Shown one piece after another: positions 17,851-25,662 of a DNA stretch of 38,357 nucleotides. The position numbers and the translations under genes are program-made. This stretch comes from Microbulbifer taiwanensis (GTDB taxonomy: Bacteria > Pseudomonadota > Gammaproteobacteria > Pseudomonadales > Cellvibrionaceae): assembly GCF_014904815.1 (NCBI RefSeq), contig NZ_JACZFR010000061.1, positions 1-38,357 on the forward strand, read 5' to 3'. The stretch's first letter is position 1. Every line of letters begins with the position of its first letter. A model generated the notes under the pieces. That model saw nothing but the letters and a program-made list of their open reading frames with translations, did not search any database and was not told where the DNA came from.

Positions 17851-18437
17851 ATGGGAAGGCGCCGGCCTTCAGTGCCCTGAAAAATGCGATGTGTTCCTAC
17901 TATCCACTGTCCGCGGAGACCTGGTCGTCTTTCGCGGAAATCTGCACCTACCGGGAGCTGCGGAAGCACGAATATCTCTATCGCGCCGGCGAGGTACCCG
18001 TCTCTTTCTCCTTCGTCCACAGCGGGCTGTTCCGGCTCTTCACCGTGGACGACAAGGGCAACGAGTACAACAAAATCTTTTTCGACGAGGGCAAATTCCC
18101 CGGTGCCATGACCGCGCTGCTGCAGTCGACGCCGTCGCAGTTCATCATAGAGGCGCTGGAAGATTCCACCGTGGTGGAAATCCACTTCAAGGGATTTCGA
18201 CAGCTGCTTTTGGAACGGCACGACCTGAAAATGTTCCAGATTCACTATCTGGAAACCAACTGGCTGCTGCACAAGGACGCCCGCGAAGTGGAGATAATCC
18301 AGGAGGACGCCGCCCACCGCTACCGGCGTTTCCTACGTGATTTCCCCGCACTGGCGGGCCGGCTGCCCCAGTACCATATCGCCTCCCACCTGGGTATTAC
18401 CCCCACGCAGCTAAGTCGCATCAGAAAAAAACTCTAG
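17847..18437 (+). CDS. Crp/Fnr-family transcriptional regulator
   Basis: The 196-residue protein has an N-terminal cyclic-nucleotide-binding-like fold (KHEYLYRAGEVPVSFSFVHSGLFRLF, about 36-61) and a short C-terminal helix-turn-helix (IASHLGITPTQLSRIRKKL) ending the protein. There is no cysteine cluster for an iron-sulphur centre, and the cAMP-contact Arg-Ser pattern is not obvious, so the signal is unknown. GTG 17847 overlaps the dehydrogenase stop as GTGA. An internal ATG 42 bases on is possible. Coupling suggests it controls, or responds to, the sugar oxidation step. Confidence 0.85.
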   Translation: MNGKAPAFSALKNAMCSYYPLSAETWSSFAEICTYRELRKHEYLYRAGEVPVSFSFVHSGLFRLFTVDDKGNEYNKIFFDEGKFPGAMTALLQSTPSQFIIEALEDSTVVEIHFKGFRQLLLERHDLKMFQIHYLETNWLLHKDAREVEIIQEDAAHRYRRFLRDFPALAGRLPQYHIASHLGITPTQLSRIRKKL

Positions 18438-18600
18438 CCCGGATATTGCACCGCAGGGCACGATGATCGCGCCGAGGTCTGTGCGCTCAGTGCATTTTTG
18501 CGGCGTATATGCATGCTCATTGCACGTATTAGCCGCAAAAATGCGCTGAGCGTGCAGAGATCAAGCGAGGGCGAGGCCGGCGGTGCAATATTCGGGCTAG
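18434..18600. repeat. 167-base near-perfect palindrome
   Basis: The outer arms (18434-18454 and 18580-18600, starting CTAGCCCG) match at 20 of 21 positions. The inner arms (about 18477-18504 and 18532-18559, around CTCAGTGCATTTTTGCGGC) match at about 24 of 28. A 27-base AT-rich loop sits at the centre. The stop codon of the Crp/Fnr gene (18435-18437) is inside the left arm. The whole could fold as one long hairpin or a cruciform. Terminal inverted repeats and lack of coding suggest a MITE-like element, though no clear target duplication is seen. Confidence 0.85.
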
Positions 18601-18690
18601 CCTATCAACCTATGTAAATGAATCCGCCGGTCCCTCCCCCTAAGCTGTCTGCCTATCGAATTGAACCGGAACAGACAGGGGAGAACGGCT

Positions 18691-19317
18691 ATGGATTTAT
18701 TGAGGGCACTGGACTGGCGCTACGCGGTGCGGCGGTTTGCGGATGAGCGCATCGGCGAGGAACAGTTGCAGGACCTCCTGACCGCCACCCGGATGAGCGC
18801 ATCCTCCTATGGGCTGCAGCCCTACCGGTTGGTGGTGGTGGAATCCGAAGCGGTGCGCCGGCGACTGCTGCCCCATTCGATGGGGCAGGACAAGGTAGTG
18901 CACTGCTCGCACCTGATCGTCTTCGCCGCGCAGGTGGATGTGGGTGACGGGATGGTGGACCGCTATATGGCGCGGCTCGCCGAGGTGCGCGGTCTGGCCG
19001 CGGACACGCTGAAAGGGATGTCCGAACATATCAAGTCAGCGTTGGCGGCCATGACGCCGGCACAGAGGATGGAGTGGGCCCACCAGCAGGCCTATATCGC
19101 CCTCGGAAACCTGCTCACCTGCGCCGCCCTGATGGACATCGACAGTTGCCCCATGGGTGGCATAGAGGCCGAGGGCTACGACAGGGAACTGGGGCTGGCG
19201 GAAGAGGGGCTGGCCACGGCGGTGGTCTGCGCCATCGGTCTGCGCCACCCGGAGGACAGCAGCGCTTACCTCGAGAAGGTGCGCTTCGCGCACCGCGAAA
19301 TGGTGAAGGTGATCTAG
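18691..19317 (+). CDS. NAD(P)H-dependent nitroreductase-family flavoenzyme
   Basis: This 208-residue protein has the oxygen-insensitive nitroreductase pattern: WRYAVRRFADERI with the FMN-contact arginines (about 10-22), MSASSYGLQPYRLVVVES, and AYIALGNLLTCAALMDIDSCPMGG. It is closest in layout to NfsB. It would reduce quinones or nitroaromatics with an FMN cofactor. GGGGAG lies before ATG 18691. It is the first of three closely spaced genes (gaps of two and five bases), so it heads an operon. Confidence 0.9.
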   Translation: MDLLRALDWRYAVRRFADERIGEEQLQDLLTATRMSASSYGLQPYRLVVVESEAVRRRLLPHSMGQDKVVHCSHLIVFAAQVDVGDGMVDRYMARLAEVRGLAADTLKGMSEHIKSALAAMTPAQRMEWAHQQAYIALGNLLTCAALMDIDSCPMGGIEAEGYDRELGLAEEGLATAVVCAIGLRHPEDSSAYLEKVRFAHREMVKVI

Positions 19318-19319
19318 CC

Positions 19320-19760
19320 GTGGCCTATCTGCCGTTACTGGCGCTGGCCGCGGGCGCGGCCATCGCGGTGCAGGCCAGCGTGAACGCACAGCTGGGTGTG
19401 CTACTGCGCAGTTCCCAACTAGGCACCGTCGTCGCCTTCGCCACCAGCCTGTTGATCTCGCTGCTCGTCCTGCTGGTTTCCACCCGCCAATACCCGCAGC
19501 TGGAATCCATCCAGGCGGTGCCTTTTTATCTCTGGTTCGGTGGCGTCCTGAGCGCCTTCGGGGTGGGGATGTTCTATTTCCTGATTCCCAGGATGGGCGT
19601 GGGGCCGATGATGTCCTACGCGCTTACCGGGCAGATGCTGATTGCGGTCGCCGCCAGCCACTTCGGTTGGTTCGATCTGCCCGGCAAGCCCATCAATCCT
19701 ACCAGGGCCCTGGGGGTGTCGGCGCTGGTGGTGGGAATCTTACTGATTAACTGGGAGTGA
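19320..19760 (+). CDS. DMT-superfamily membrane protein, YdcZ/DUF606 type
   Basis: This 146-residue protein has five likely membrane helices and the DUF606 signature: AAIAVQASVNAQLGVLL at the start and a terminal GVSALVVGILLINW. Members act as half-size transporters of the drug/metabolite superfamily, and their substrates are mostly unknown. The start is GTG 19320, two bases after the nitroreductase stop. Position between a reductase and an acetyltransferase suggests a detoxification or efflux unit, but that is inference. Confidence 0.88.
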   Translation: MAYLPLLALAAGAAIAVQASVNAQLGVLLRSSQLGTVVAFATSLLISLLVLLVSTRQYPQLESIQAVPFYLWFGGVLSAFGVGMFYFLIPRMGVGPMMSYALTGQMLIAVAASHFGWFDLPGKPINPTRALGVSALVVGILLINWE

Positions 19761-19765
19761 TAAAC

Positions 19766-20512
19766 ATGGACAAGCGTACACTGGATAAAGCGAACATCGA
19801 CAACCTGACTGCCCTGTGGCGGGCCATGGGCGCCAGTGCGATCAGCGGCGCCCCGGGCATGCACGCCTGCACCGGTTGGCCCGATCGCCACTGGTTCGAC
19901 TGGGAGTGCGAACCCGCCGCCGTGGCCGACGAGCTGCCGGCGCGGCTGCCGCCGCGGGCGATGGTACCGGTCTGGGCAGCCGGCGACAGGGAAAGCGCTC
20001 TGCAGCGGGCGCTGGAGAGAAACAGTTTTGACACCTGCCTGGAGCAGTTGGCCATGTATCTGCCCCTGGGCGGCTGGACTGGCGGCCCCGGCAATGAACT
20101 CCATATCGAAACGGTAACTTCGCCGGCGCAGGTGGAGTCCTGGACGGAGAGCTGTGGCCTCGCCTTCGGCTACCGGATAGATGTCGCCGCAATCGAGCGG
20201 CTGGCCGGGCACCCGGCCGCGCGACTGCTGCTGGCCCGCAAGGGGAATGTGCCCCTGGGCACCGCCCTGCTCTTCAAGACCGGGCCGGTGATCGGTGTAC
20301 ACCAGGTCGGGGTATTGCCGGAGCAGCGGGGCCAGGGTATTGCAGGAGCCTTGATGCGGGATATTCTGGTTGCCTGCAGGGAGTGGCGGGGCGAGTTCGT
20401 CACCCTGCAGGCGTCAGCCGCCGGGGAAGGTCTCTACCGGAAGCTGGGTTTCAGCCCGCAATTCAGAATTGCGAGTTACCGCAGACCCGGGTTCCCCGGC
20501 GGCGGTGATTAG
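19766..20512 (+). CDS. GNAT-family N-acetyltransferase
   Basis: The 248-residue protein has an unassigned N-terminal half (WPDRHWFDWECEP) and a C-terminal GNAT domain with VHQVGVLPEQRGQGIAGALM, the acetyl-CoA-binding Q/RxxGxG/A motif (about residues 178-197), and YRKLGFSPQFRIASY. The substrate is unknown. GGGAG lies eight bases before ATG 19766. A GTG at 19757 would add three residues and overlap the previous stop. Third gene of the nitroreductase operon. Confidence 0.87.
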   Translation: MDKRTLDKANIDNLTALWRAMGASAISGAPGMHACTGWPDRHWFDWECEPAAVADELPARLPPRAMVPVWAAGDRESALQRALERNSFDTCLEQLAMYLPLGGWTGGPGNELHIETVTSPAQVESWTESCGLAFGYRIDVAAIERLAGHPAARLLLARKGNVPLGTALLFKTGPVIGVHQVGVLPEQRGQGIAGALMRDILVACREWRGEFVTLQASAAGEGLYRKLGFSPQFRIASYRRPGFPGGGD

Positions 20513-20678
20513 GTCTCTGGACTTGGTTATAGTGATGCGAATTCCCGCGGGGCTGTAAAGTACATCCAGTGCACTTTTGCGATGTCGGGGAATAATTGAC
20601 CTCGGCCGAGCGCCGAGCCGTCGATCGCAGCGAATAAACTGCGGCTGCTGCCCGCAAAAATAAAAAAGGAACCCGGGT

Positions 20679-21446
20679 GTGAAACTCCTGAAATGGCTGC
20701 TGGCCATTGCCGTCTTTCAAATCTCAGCGGCAGTTGCCGCCGCCGAAGCCGTGCCTACCAAAATTGTCGTGCGTGCCAAGGCGCAGGATGCGAAATTTAT
20801 CGGCACCTCCATCGGCGGTGCCAAGGTCGTAATCCGCGACGCCGAGACCGGCGAGATACTGGCCCAAGGCCTGACCAGCGGCAGCACCGGCAATACCGAC
20901 CTGATCATGAAGGAGCCCCGCAGCCGCCACGGCTCCATCACCGGGGGCGCGGCCGGGTTCGAGGCTACACTCGATATCAGTGAGCCGGTTTTTCTGACGG
21001 TGGAAGTGCTGGCGCCCGCAATCAAGAAGCAGGCGCGGGTCCTGGCGCAGACACAGACCTGGCTGGTGCCGGGTAAGCCGATCGCCGGTGACGGCCTGAT
21101 CGTCGAGATACCGGGTTTTGTGGTCGACCTGCTGAGTCCGCAGACGCACTTTTACACGACTGTGGACAAGAGCCCGTTTGAGATAAGCGCCAACGTGGTG
21201 ATGATGTGTGGCTGCCCGTTGACCGACGGCGGCCTCTGGGATGGCAGCCAGATCGAAGTCGCCGCCATCGTCAAGAGAGATGGCGAGACTTACAGGACGG
21301 TCCCGCTGAAGATGCAGGACACCATGAACACTTTCAGCGCGCCGCTGAAGGCCGCGGAAGCGGGTGTCTACGAAATCCTCGTCTACGCCTATGATCCCAG
21401 GACCGGCAATACCGGTGTGGACAGGACCAGTTTTATCGTCAGGTAG
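20679..21446 (+). CDS. Secreted protein with CGCP motif, function unknown
   Basis: The 255-residue protein has a Sec signal peptide (cleavage near AAVAAAEA). It then shows a beta-rich, carboxypeptidase-regulatory-like region (VVIRDAETGEILAQGLTSGS), a conserved middle (WLVPGKPIAGDG, EIPGFVVDLLSP), and VVMMCGCPLTDGGLWDGSQ near residue 175, ending in YAYDPRTGNTGVDR. I recall uncharacterised proteobacterial proteins with this pattern, but no function. The CGC pair could bind a metal or form a disulphide. GTG 20679 follows AAGGA. The 166 bases upstream probably hold its promoter. Confidence 0.75.
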   Translation: MKLLKWLLAIAVFQISAAVAAAEAVPTKIVVRAKAQDAKFIGTSIGGAKVVIRDAETGEILAQGLTSGSTGNTDLIMKEPRSRHGSITGGAAGFEATLDISEPVFLTVEVLAPAIKKQARVLAQTQTWLVPGKPIAGDGLIVEIPGFVVDLLSPQTHFYTTVDKSPFEISANVVMMCGCPLTDGGLWDGSQIEVAAIVKRDGETYRTVPLKMQDTMNTFSAPLKAAEAGVYEILVYAYDPRTGNTGVDRTSFIVR

Positions 21447-21475
21447 AGAACCGAATAAGTACCCGGAGGGAGCCG

Positions 21476-21961
21476 ATGCATATTCGCGAAGCGGTGGAAG
21501 ATGACCTGGAAGCCATGTGGGGCATCTTCCGCGCTGTGACCGCTACCGGGGACACGCTGCCCTTTGCGGACACCATGGACAGGGACACCTTCCGCGCCCA
21601 CTGGTTTGGCCCCGGGCAGGTCACCTGCGTGGCCGAGGAGGATGTGCACCTGCTGGGTATGTACAAGCTCGGTGCCAACTATCCGGACCTGGGTTCCCAC
21701 GTGGCCAGCGCTACCTACCTGGTGCGGCCGGAGGTGCAGGGGCGCGGCATCGGCCGCGCGCTGGTACAGCACAGCATCGCCCGCGCCCAGGATGCCGACT
21801 ACCTGGCGATGCAGTTCAATTACGTGGTCAGCACCAACCGGGCGGCGGTGACTCTGTATGAGGAACTGGGTTTCGAGATTGTCGGCACCCTGCCCAAGGC
21901 CTTCCGCCACGCCGAAAAAGGGCTGGTGGACGCCTTTGTGATGCACCGTTTCCTGCAGTAG
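21476..21961 (+). CDS. GNAT-family N-acetyltransferase
   Basis: The 161-residue protein is a complete single GNAT domain: MHIREAVEDDLEAMWGIF at the start, the acetyl-CoA loop VRPEVQGRGIGRALVQHSI (about 83-101), then NYVVSTNRAAVTLYEELGF and a last strand VMHRFLQ. The pattern resembles the YhhY/L-amino-acid acetyltransferase group, but the substrate is not assignable. GGAGG lies just before ATG 21476, and it starts 29 bases after the secreted CGCP protein. Confidence 0.92.
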   Translation: MHIREAVEDDLEAMWGIFRAVTATGDTLPFADTMDRDTFRAHWFGPGQVTCVAEEDVHLLGMYKLGANYPDLGSHVASATYLVRPEVQGRGIGRALVQHSIARAQDADYLAMQFNYVVSTNRAAVTLYEELGFEIVGTLPKAFRHAEKGLVDAFVMHRFLQ

Positions 21962-21992
21962 CGGCTGCGGCAAGGCGCTCGGAGAGTCGGGC

Positions 21993-22754
21993 ATGAAAAA
22001 AACCGGCCGGAAGGCCCTGCTGAAAGAGCACAGCCCGGAAAATATCGCCAGGCGGCTGGCGCAGAAACCGGAGTCGCAGAAGGTCTCGGATTTCGTGCTG
22101 GGCGCCATCGACGGCTGTATCACCACTTTCGCCATTGTCTCCGGCGCCTTCGGTGCCGGCTTCTCTCCGCTGGTAATACTGGTAATGGGCTTCGCCAACC
22201 TGCTCGCGGACGGCTTCAGTATGGCGGTGAGCAACTACGAGGCGGTGGATGCCCAGCGCAAACATCTCGAGGCGGCCAGGCGCACCGAGGAGCGCCATAT
22301 CAAGCTGGTGCCGGAGGGGGAGCGCGAGGAGGTTCGGCAGATATTTGCCAGCAAGGGTTTCAGTGGTGCGACGCTGGAAAAAATAGTCACCACCATCACC
22401 GCCAATCGCAAGCTGTGGGTGGAGACGATGCTCGCCGAGGAATATGGCCTGAGCCTGGAGCGCTTCAGCCCGGTGACCTCTGCGCTGGTTACCTTCGCCG
22501 CCTTCGTCGCCGCGGGTACGCTGCCGCTGTTGCCCTTTGTGCTGCCCGGATTGGCGTTGCCGACGCAGTTTGTTGCCAGCGGGATACTCGCCGGGCTCAT
22601 TTTCTTTGCGATCGGGATGTTGAAAGGCCTGGTCTACTCGCAACAGCTACTGCGCTCGGGAGTGACGACATTCCTGATGGGCAGTGCGGCGGCGGCGCTG
22701 GCATTTCTGGTGGGTTACCTGCTGCGCCTGCTATTCGGTGGGGAAATATCCTAG
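21993..22754 (+). CDS. VIT/CCC1-family iron or manganese transporter
   Basis: This 253-residue protein has the VIT1 pattern: DFVLGAIDGCITTFAIVSGAFGAG in helix 1, GFANLLADGFSMAVSNY in helix 2, a cytosolic Glu-rich metal-binding helical region (about 90-150), and three C-terminal helices. Relatives move Fe2+ or Mn2+ out of the cytoplasm, so it probably protects against metal overload. It follows the acetyltransferase by 31 bases and converges on the Gtr-like cassette. Confidence 0.9.
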   Translation: MKKTGRKALLKEHSPENIARRLAQKPESQKVSDFVLGAIDGCITTFAIVSGAFGAGFSPLVILVMGFANLLADGFSMAVSNYEAVDAQRKHLEAARRTEERHIKLVPEGEREEVRQIFASKGFSGATLEKIVTTITANRKLWVETMLAEEYGLSLERFSPVTSALVTFAAFVAAGTLPLLPFVLPGLALPTQFVASGILAGLIFFAIGMLKGLVYSQQLLRSGVTTFLMGSAAAALAFLVGYLLRLLFGGEIS

Positions 22755-22800
22755 GCGGATACCGGCGGGTATGGTGCGGACAATCACACGGTGGAAACGA

Positions 22801-23784
22801 TTAAGCGTCGGCGATGGACTCCAATTGTGCGCGACGACTTTTCCCAGCAGTGCCGTTTGATCCGAAATTCACAGTGTCCCTGATGATGTATCTCGGCCTG
22901 GCCTTGGTTTCCATATAAATGCGGCCGATGTACTCGCCGATCACGCCGATACCGATCAGCTGCACACCGCCCAGAAACAGGACGGCGGTGATCAGTGAGG
23001 GGTAGCCCGGAACCGGGTTTCCCCAGATCAACTTGTCGGCGACCATCCAGGCGGCGTAGATCAGGGATACAAACGCAATGCTCAGGCCGATATAGGTCCA
23101 GATGCGCAGGGGAACGGTGCTGAAGGAAGTAATGCCTTCCAGCGCCAGGTTCCACAGCTTCCAGCCATTGAATTTGGACTTTCCGGCCACGCGCTCGGCG
23201 CGCGCGTACTCGACGATCGCCGTCCTGTATCCCACCCAGCTCAGAATACCCTTCATAAACAGCTTGCGCTCGGGCAGTTGCCTGATGGATTCCACCACCT
23301 GGCGCGACATCAGCCGGAAGTCGCCGACATTCTCCTCGATCTTTGTTTCGGAGACGGAATTGTTTATTTTGTAAAACAAACTGGCACTGCGGCGTTTGAG
23401 ATAGCCGTCCCTGCTGCGGTCGACGCGTTTTGCCAGGACCACATCGGCACCGTCCTGCCACTTTGCGATCATTTCGGGTATCACTTCGATCGGGTCTTGG
23501 AGATCCACATCCATGGGGATGATCGCATCGCCGGACGCGTGTTCTATGCCGGCAAACAGCGCGGCTTCCTTGCCGAAATTCCTCGACAGATTGAGCAGCA
23601 CCACCTGCGGGTCCCGGCTGGCTAAGGAGGTGGCAACCAGCTCCGTTTCATCGGTACTGCCGTCGTTGATAAATACAATTTCGATCTGGTGGTCGGCGAG
23701 TAATGCCGAGTTTCTTACGGCGCTGTAGAAAAGGGCTATCGTCTCTTCCTCGTTGTAGACGGGAACAACCAGGGAAAGCTTCAT
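22801..23784 (-). CDS. GtrB-like polyprenyl-phosphate glycosyltransferase
   Basis: The 327-residue protein has a family-2 glycosyltransferase domain ([11 protein letters not shown] at 7-17, FINDGSTD, metal-binding MDVDLQDP at 91-98, [11 protein letters not shown]) and two C-terminal membrane helices (about 229-252 and 264-285). This is the layout of GtrB and dolichyl-phosphate-mannose-synthase-like enzymes, which load a sugar onto undecaprenyl phosphate on the cytoplasmic face. Its ATG overlaps the stop of the GtrA-like gene by four bases. The sugar is unknown. Confidence 0.92.
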   Translation of the reverse strand: MKLSLVVPVYNEEETIALFYSAVRNSALLADHQIEIVFINDGSTDETELVATSLASRDPQVVLLNLSRNFGKEAALFAGIEHASGDAIIPMDVDLQDPIEVIPEMIAKWQDGADVVLAKRVDRSRDGYLKRRSASLFYKINNSVSETKIEENVGDFRLMSRQVVESIRQLPERKLFMKGILSWVGYRTAIVEYARAERVAGKSKFNGWKLWNLALEGITSFSTVPLRIWTYIGLSIAFVSLIYAAWMVADKLIWGNPVPGYPSLITAVLFLGGVQLIGIGVIGEYIGRIYMETKARPRYIIRDTVNFGSNGTAGKSRRAQLESIADA

Positions 23785-24167
23785 TCTGACCTCCGGTAAA
23801 TCCAGAGCTGGTGCAGTGCGAAATTACTGAACAGGGTGATTCCCGTGGCGACACACTGTGCGGGGATATAGTGGAATACAAGTACTAACAGCGCGAAACT
23901 GCAGGTGTTCACGGCCAGCCCTATCATGGCCACCAGCGCAAACTTTGGCAGCGTGCGCCAATGGCTGATATTGCTGGAAAAGGTGAATCGGTAGTTGAGC
24001 CAGTAGTTGATGCCGGCCGACGTCAGGTAGGACGCCGCAGAGGCGATGACCGCCTGCGTCGATAATATTTCGACCAGCGACGCCAGCAACAGGAATTGCA
24101 CCAGGGTCGCCGCCGCCCCCACAGCGGCAAAGCGCACAAAGCGCAGTTGCAACAGCCACTCAATCAT
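23781..24167 (-). CDS. GtrA-like flippase
   Basis: The 128-residue protein has four membrane helices and the GtrA pattern: [20 protein letters not shown] at the start, [17 protein letters not shown] in the middle and [11 protein letters not shown] at the end. GtrA proteins are thought to flip the lipid-linked sugar made by GtrB. I start at ATG 24167, which overlaps the upstream glycosyltransferase gene by eight bases. The three genes are tightly coupled. Confidence 0.92.
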   Translation of the reverse strand: MIEWLLQLRFVRFAAVGAAATLVQFLLLASLVEILSTQAVIASAASYLTSAGINYWLNYRFTFSSNISHWRTLPKFALVAMIGLAVNTCSFALLVLVFHYIPAQCVATGITLFSNFALHQLWIYRRSE

Positions 24168-25539
24168 GGTTCCGGGGCCCACCGTGCTCGCGCCGTTTGC
24201 GGGCGTTTGCTGGCAATGTGCCGAGCAGCAATGCCGAACAGGCCAGCAGCAATCCCTCGCCGGGCTTGCGATAACGCCCCTCGTTGACGGCGATCGGCAG
24301 CAGTCCCTGCACCAGTACCCACACCAGCAGCAGCACCGGCAGCAGCCTCCTGCCGCCCAGCCTGCGCCAGTAGATCGCCGTGGCGGCGATCAGCAACAGC
24401 GCCAGCGGCGCCCAGATCCAGCGCATATGGATATTGGCCCTGTGCAGCGCCCGCTCGCCGTTGTTGTCGGGCCAGGAGGCGCCGAAGAAAAGGTAGACCA
24501 GGTTTTCCCGGGTGATCCACAGGTAGTTGGAAACCGTCATCGGGTAATCCAGTTTCGCCCTGTGCCAGTCTTCCCCGCCGCGATCCAGGTCGATATGCAC
24601 TTCCGCGGTACCGCGCCGCGCCGTGGTCCAGTCGGACAGCGGTGCCAGGGGGCGCTCGCCGGTGGCCGGGGAGGCGAACCAGTAGCTCCAGCGGGCGCCG
24701 TCGCGCTCGTAGCTGATGTTGATTCTCTGCTTGCCGGAACGCGTGTAGATGGATACCAGCTTGCCGATGCCGTGCGGGGCCAGGAGCTGCATCTGCTGGT
24801 AACTGCGCACGGCCAGAGGCCCCAGTATCAGCGTCAGTATCAGCGCCGAATAGACGGCCTTGCGCAGTTTGTCTTCCTGTTCCAGCCACAGCCAGCTGCA
24901 GGTCACCGCCGCCAGAGGAATCGCTATGCCGCGGGTCAGCCCGGCCAGGGCCCACAGAAAGGCCATCAGCAGGAAACTGCCCAGCGTCCGCTTGCGCCGG
25001 CAGCGCCAGCTGGCGTAGAGGGCGGCGCCGAGCAGCGGCAGCAGTAGTGTCTCCTGCATGAAATAGCCGTAGATGGCGATCCAGGAGGGCAGCAGCGACA
25101 GCGCTGCCCAGCCGCCCAGTGCAACCAGCCTGCCCGGCTGTAACTCGCGCAGGAAGCGGTACCAGATCCAGGGGGTGCACAGGGACAACAGGGAGGTGTA
25201 GAAGGCGACCAGCAGCGGGTTCATCAGGGTGAGCTTGCCCAGCGCGCCGATATAGAGCTGGTAGAGCACCGGGTCGGTCAGCGCCATGGGATCGCTGCGC
25301 AAAGTGTCTGTGCCCTGTTCCCAGTGGCGTTGCGGATCGCTCCAGATATGATCCAGTGGGTTGAATTGCACTATGTAATCGACGCGCAGCAAGGCGCCGG
25401 CAATCACCAGGCCATAGAGCAGTGCGTAGAGACAATGGCGCGGGGTGATCAGCGCACTGAGACCCGACAGGCGCGCTGCGCAGTGTTCGAGCCAGCGGTT
25501 TGGTGATACGGCGGCGGTTTCCGCCGGGTGACTTTGCAT
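24160..25539 (-). CDS. Polytopic GT-C-type glycosyltransferase (GtrS/ArnT-like)
   Basis: This 459-residue membrane protein has about ten helices. The first external loop is acidic (NPLDHIWSDPQRHWEQG, about 60-76), as in GT-C enzymes, and there is a large soluble loop around residues 265-340. It is the first gene of the operon, with the GtrA- and GtrB-like genes downstream, so it probably transfers the flipped sugar to a surface glycan. This is inference: the sequence of such transferases is specific to the linkage made. ATG 25539 has only a G-rich binding site, in a possible hairpin. Confidence 0.75.
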   Translation of the reverse strand: MQSHPAETAAVSPNRWLEHCAARLSGLSALITPRHCLYALLYGLVIAGALLRVDYIVQFNPLDHIWSDPQRHWEQGTDTLRSDPMALTDPVLYQLYIGALGKLTLMNPLLVAFYTSLLSLCTPWIWYRFLRELQPGRLVALGGWAALSLLPSWIAIYGYFMQETLLLPLLGAALYASWRCRRKRTLGSFLLMAFLWALAGLTRGIAIPLAAVTCSWLWLEQEDKLRKAVYSALILTLILGPLAVRSYQQMQLLAPHGIGKLVSIYTRSGKQRINISYERDGARWSYWFASPATGERPLAPLSDWTTARRGTAEVHIDLDRGGEDWHRAKLDYPMTVSNYLWITRENLVYLFFGASWPDNNGERALHRANIHMRWIWAPLALLLIAATAIYWRRLGGRRLLPVLLLVWVLVQGLLPIAVNEGRYRKPGEGLLLACSALLLGTLPANARKRREHGGPRNHD

Positions 25540-25662
25540 GGGGCCGCCCCGTTGTTTTTGTTGGTGGGCTGGCAGGCATTTTAACCGCGGGGCGGCGGAG
25601 AGCTGGTCGAATGTGATGCCAATTGCGTCCGCCGTGCAGCGGGCGGCTTCCGCAGGCGCTCG

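Noticed and set aside
22801..25539. Remnant prophage suggested by the Gtr-like genes
   Set aside because: There is no integrase, attachment site or phage structural gene within reach, and the genes are intact and chromosomal in style.
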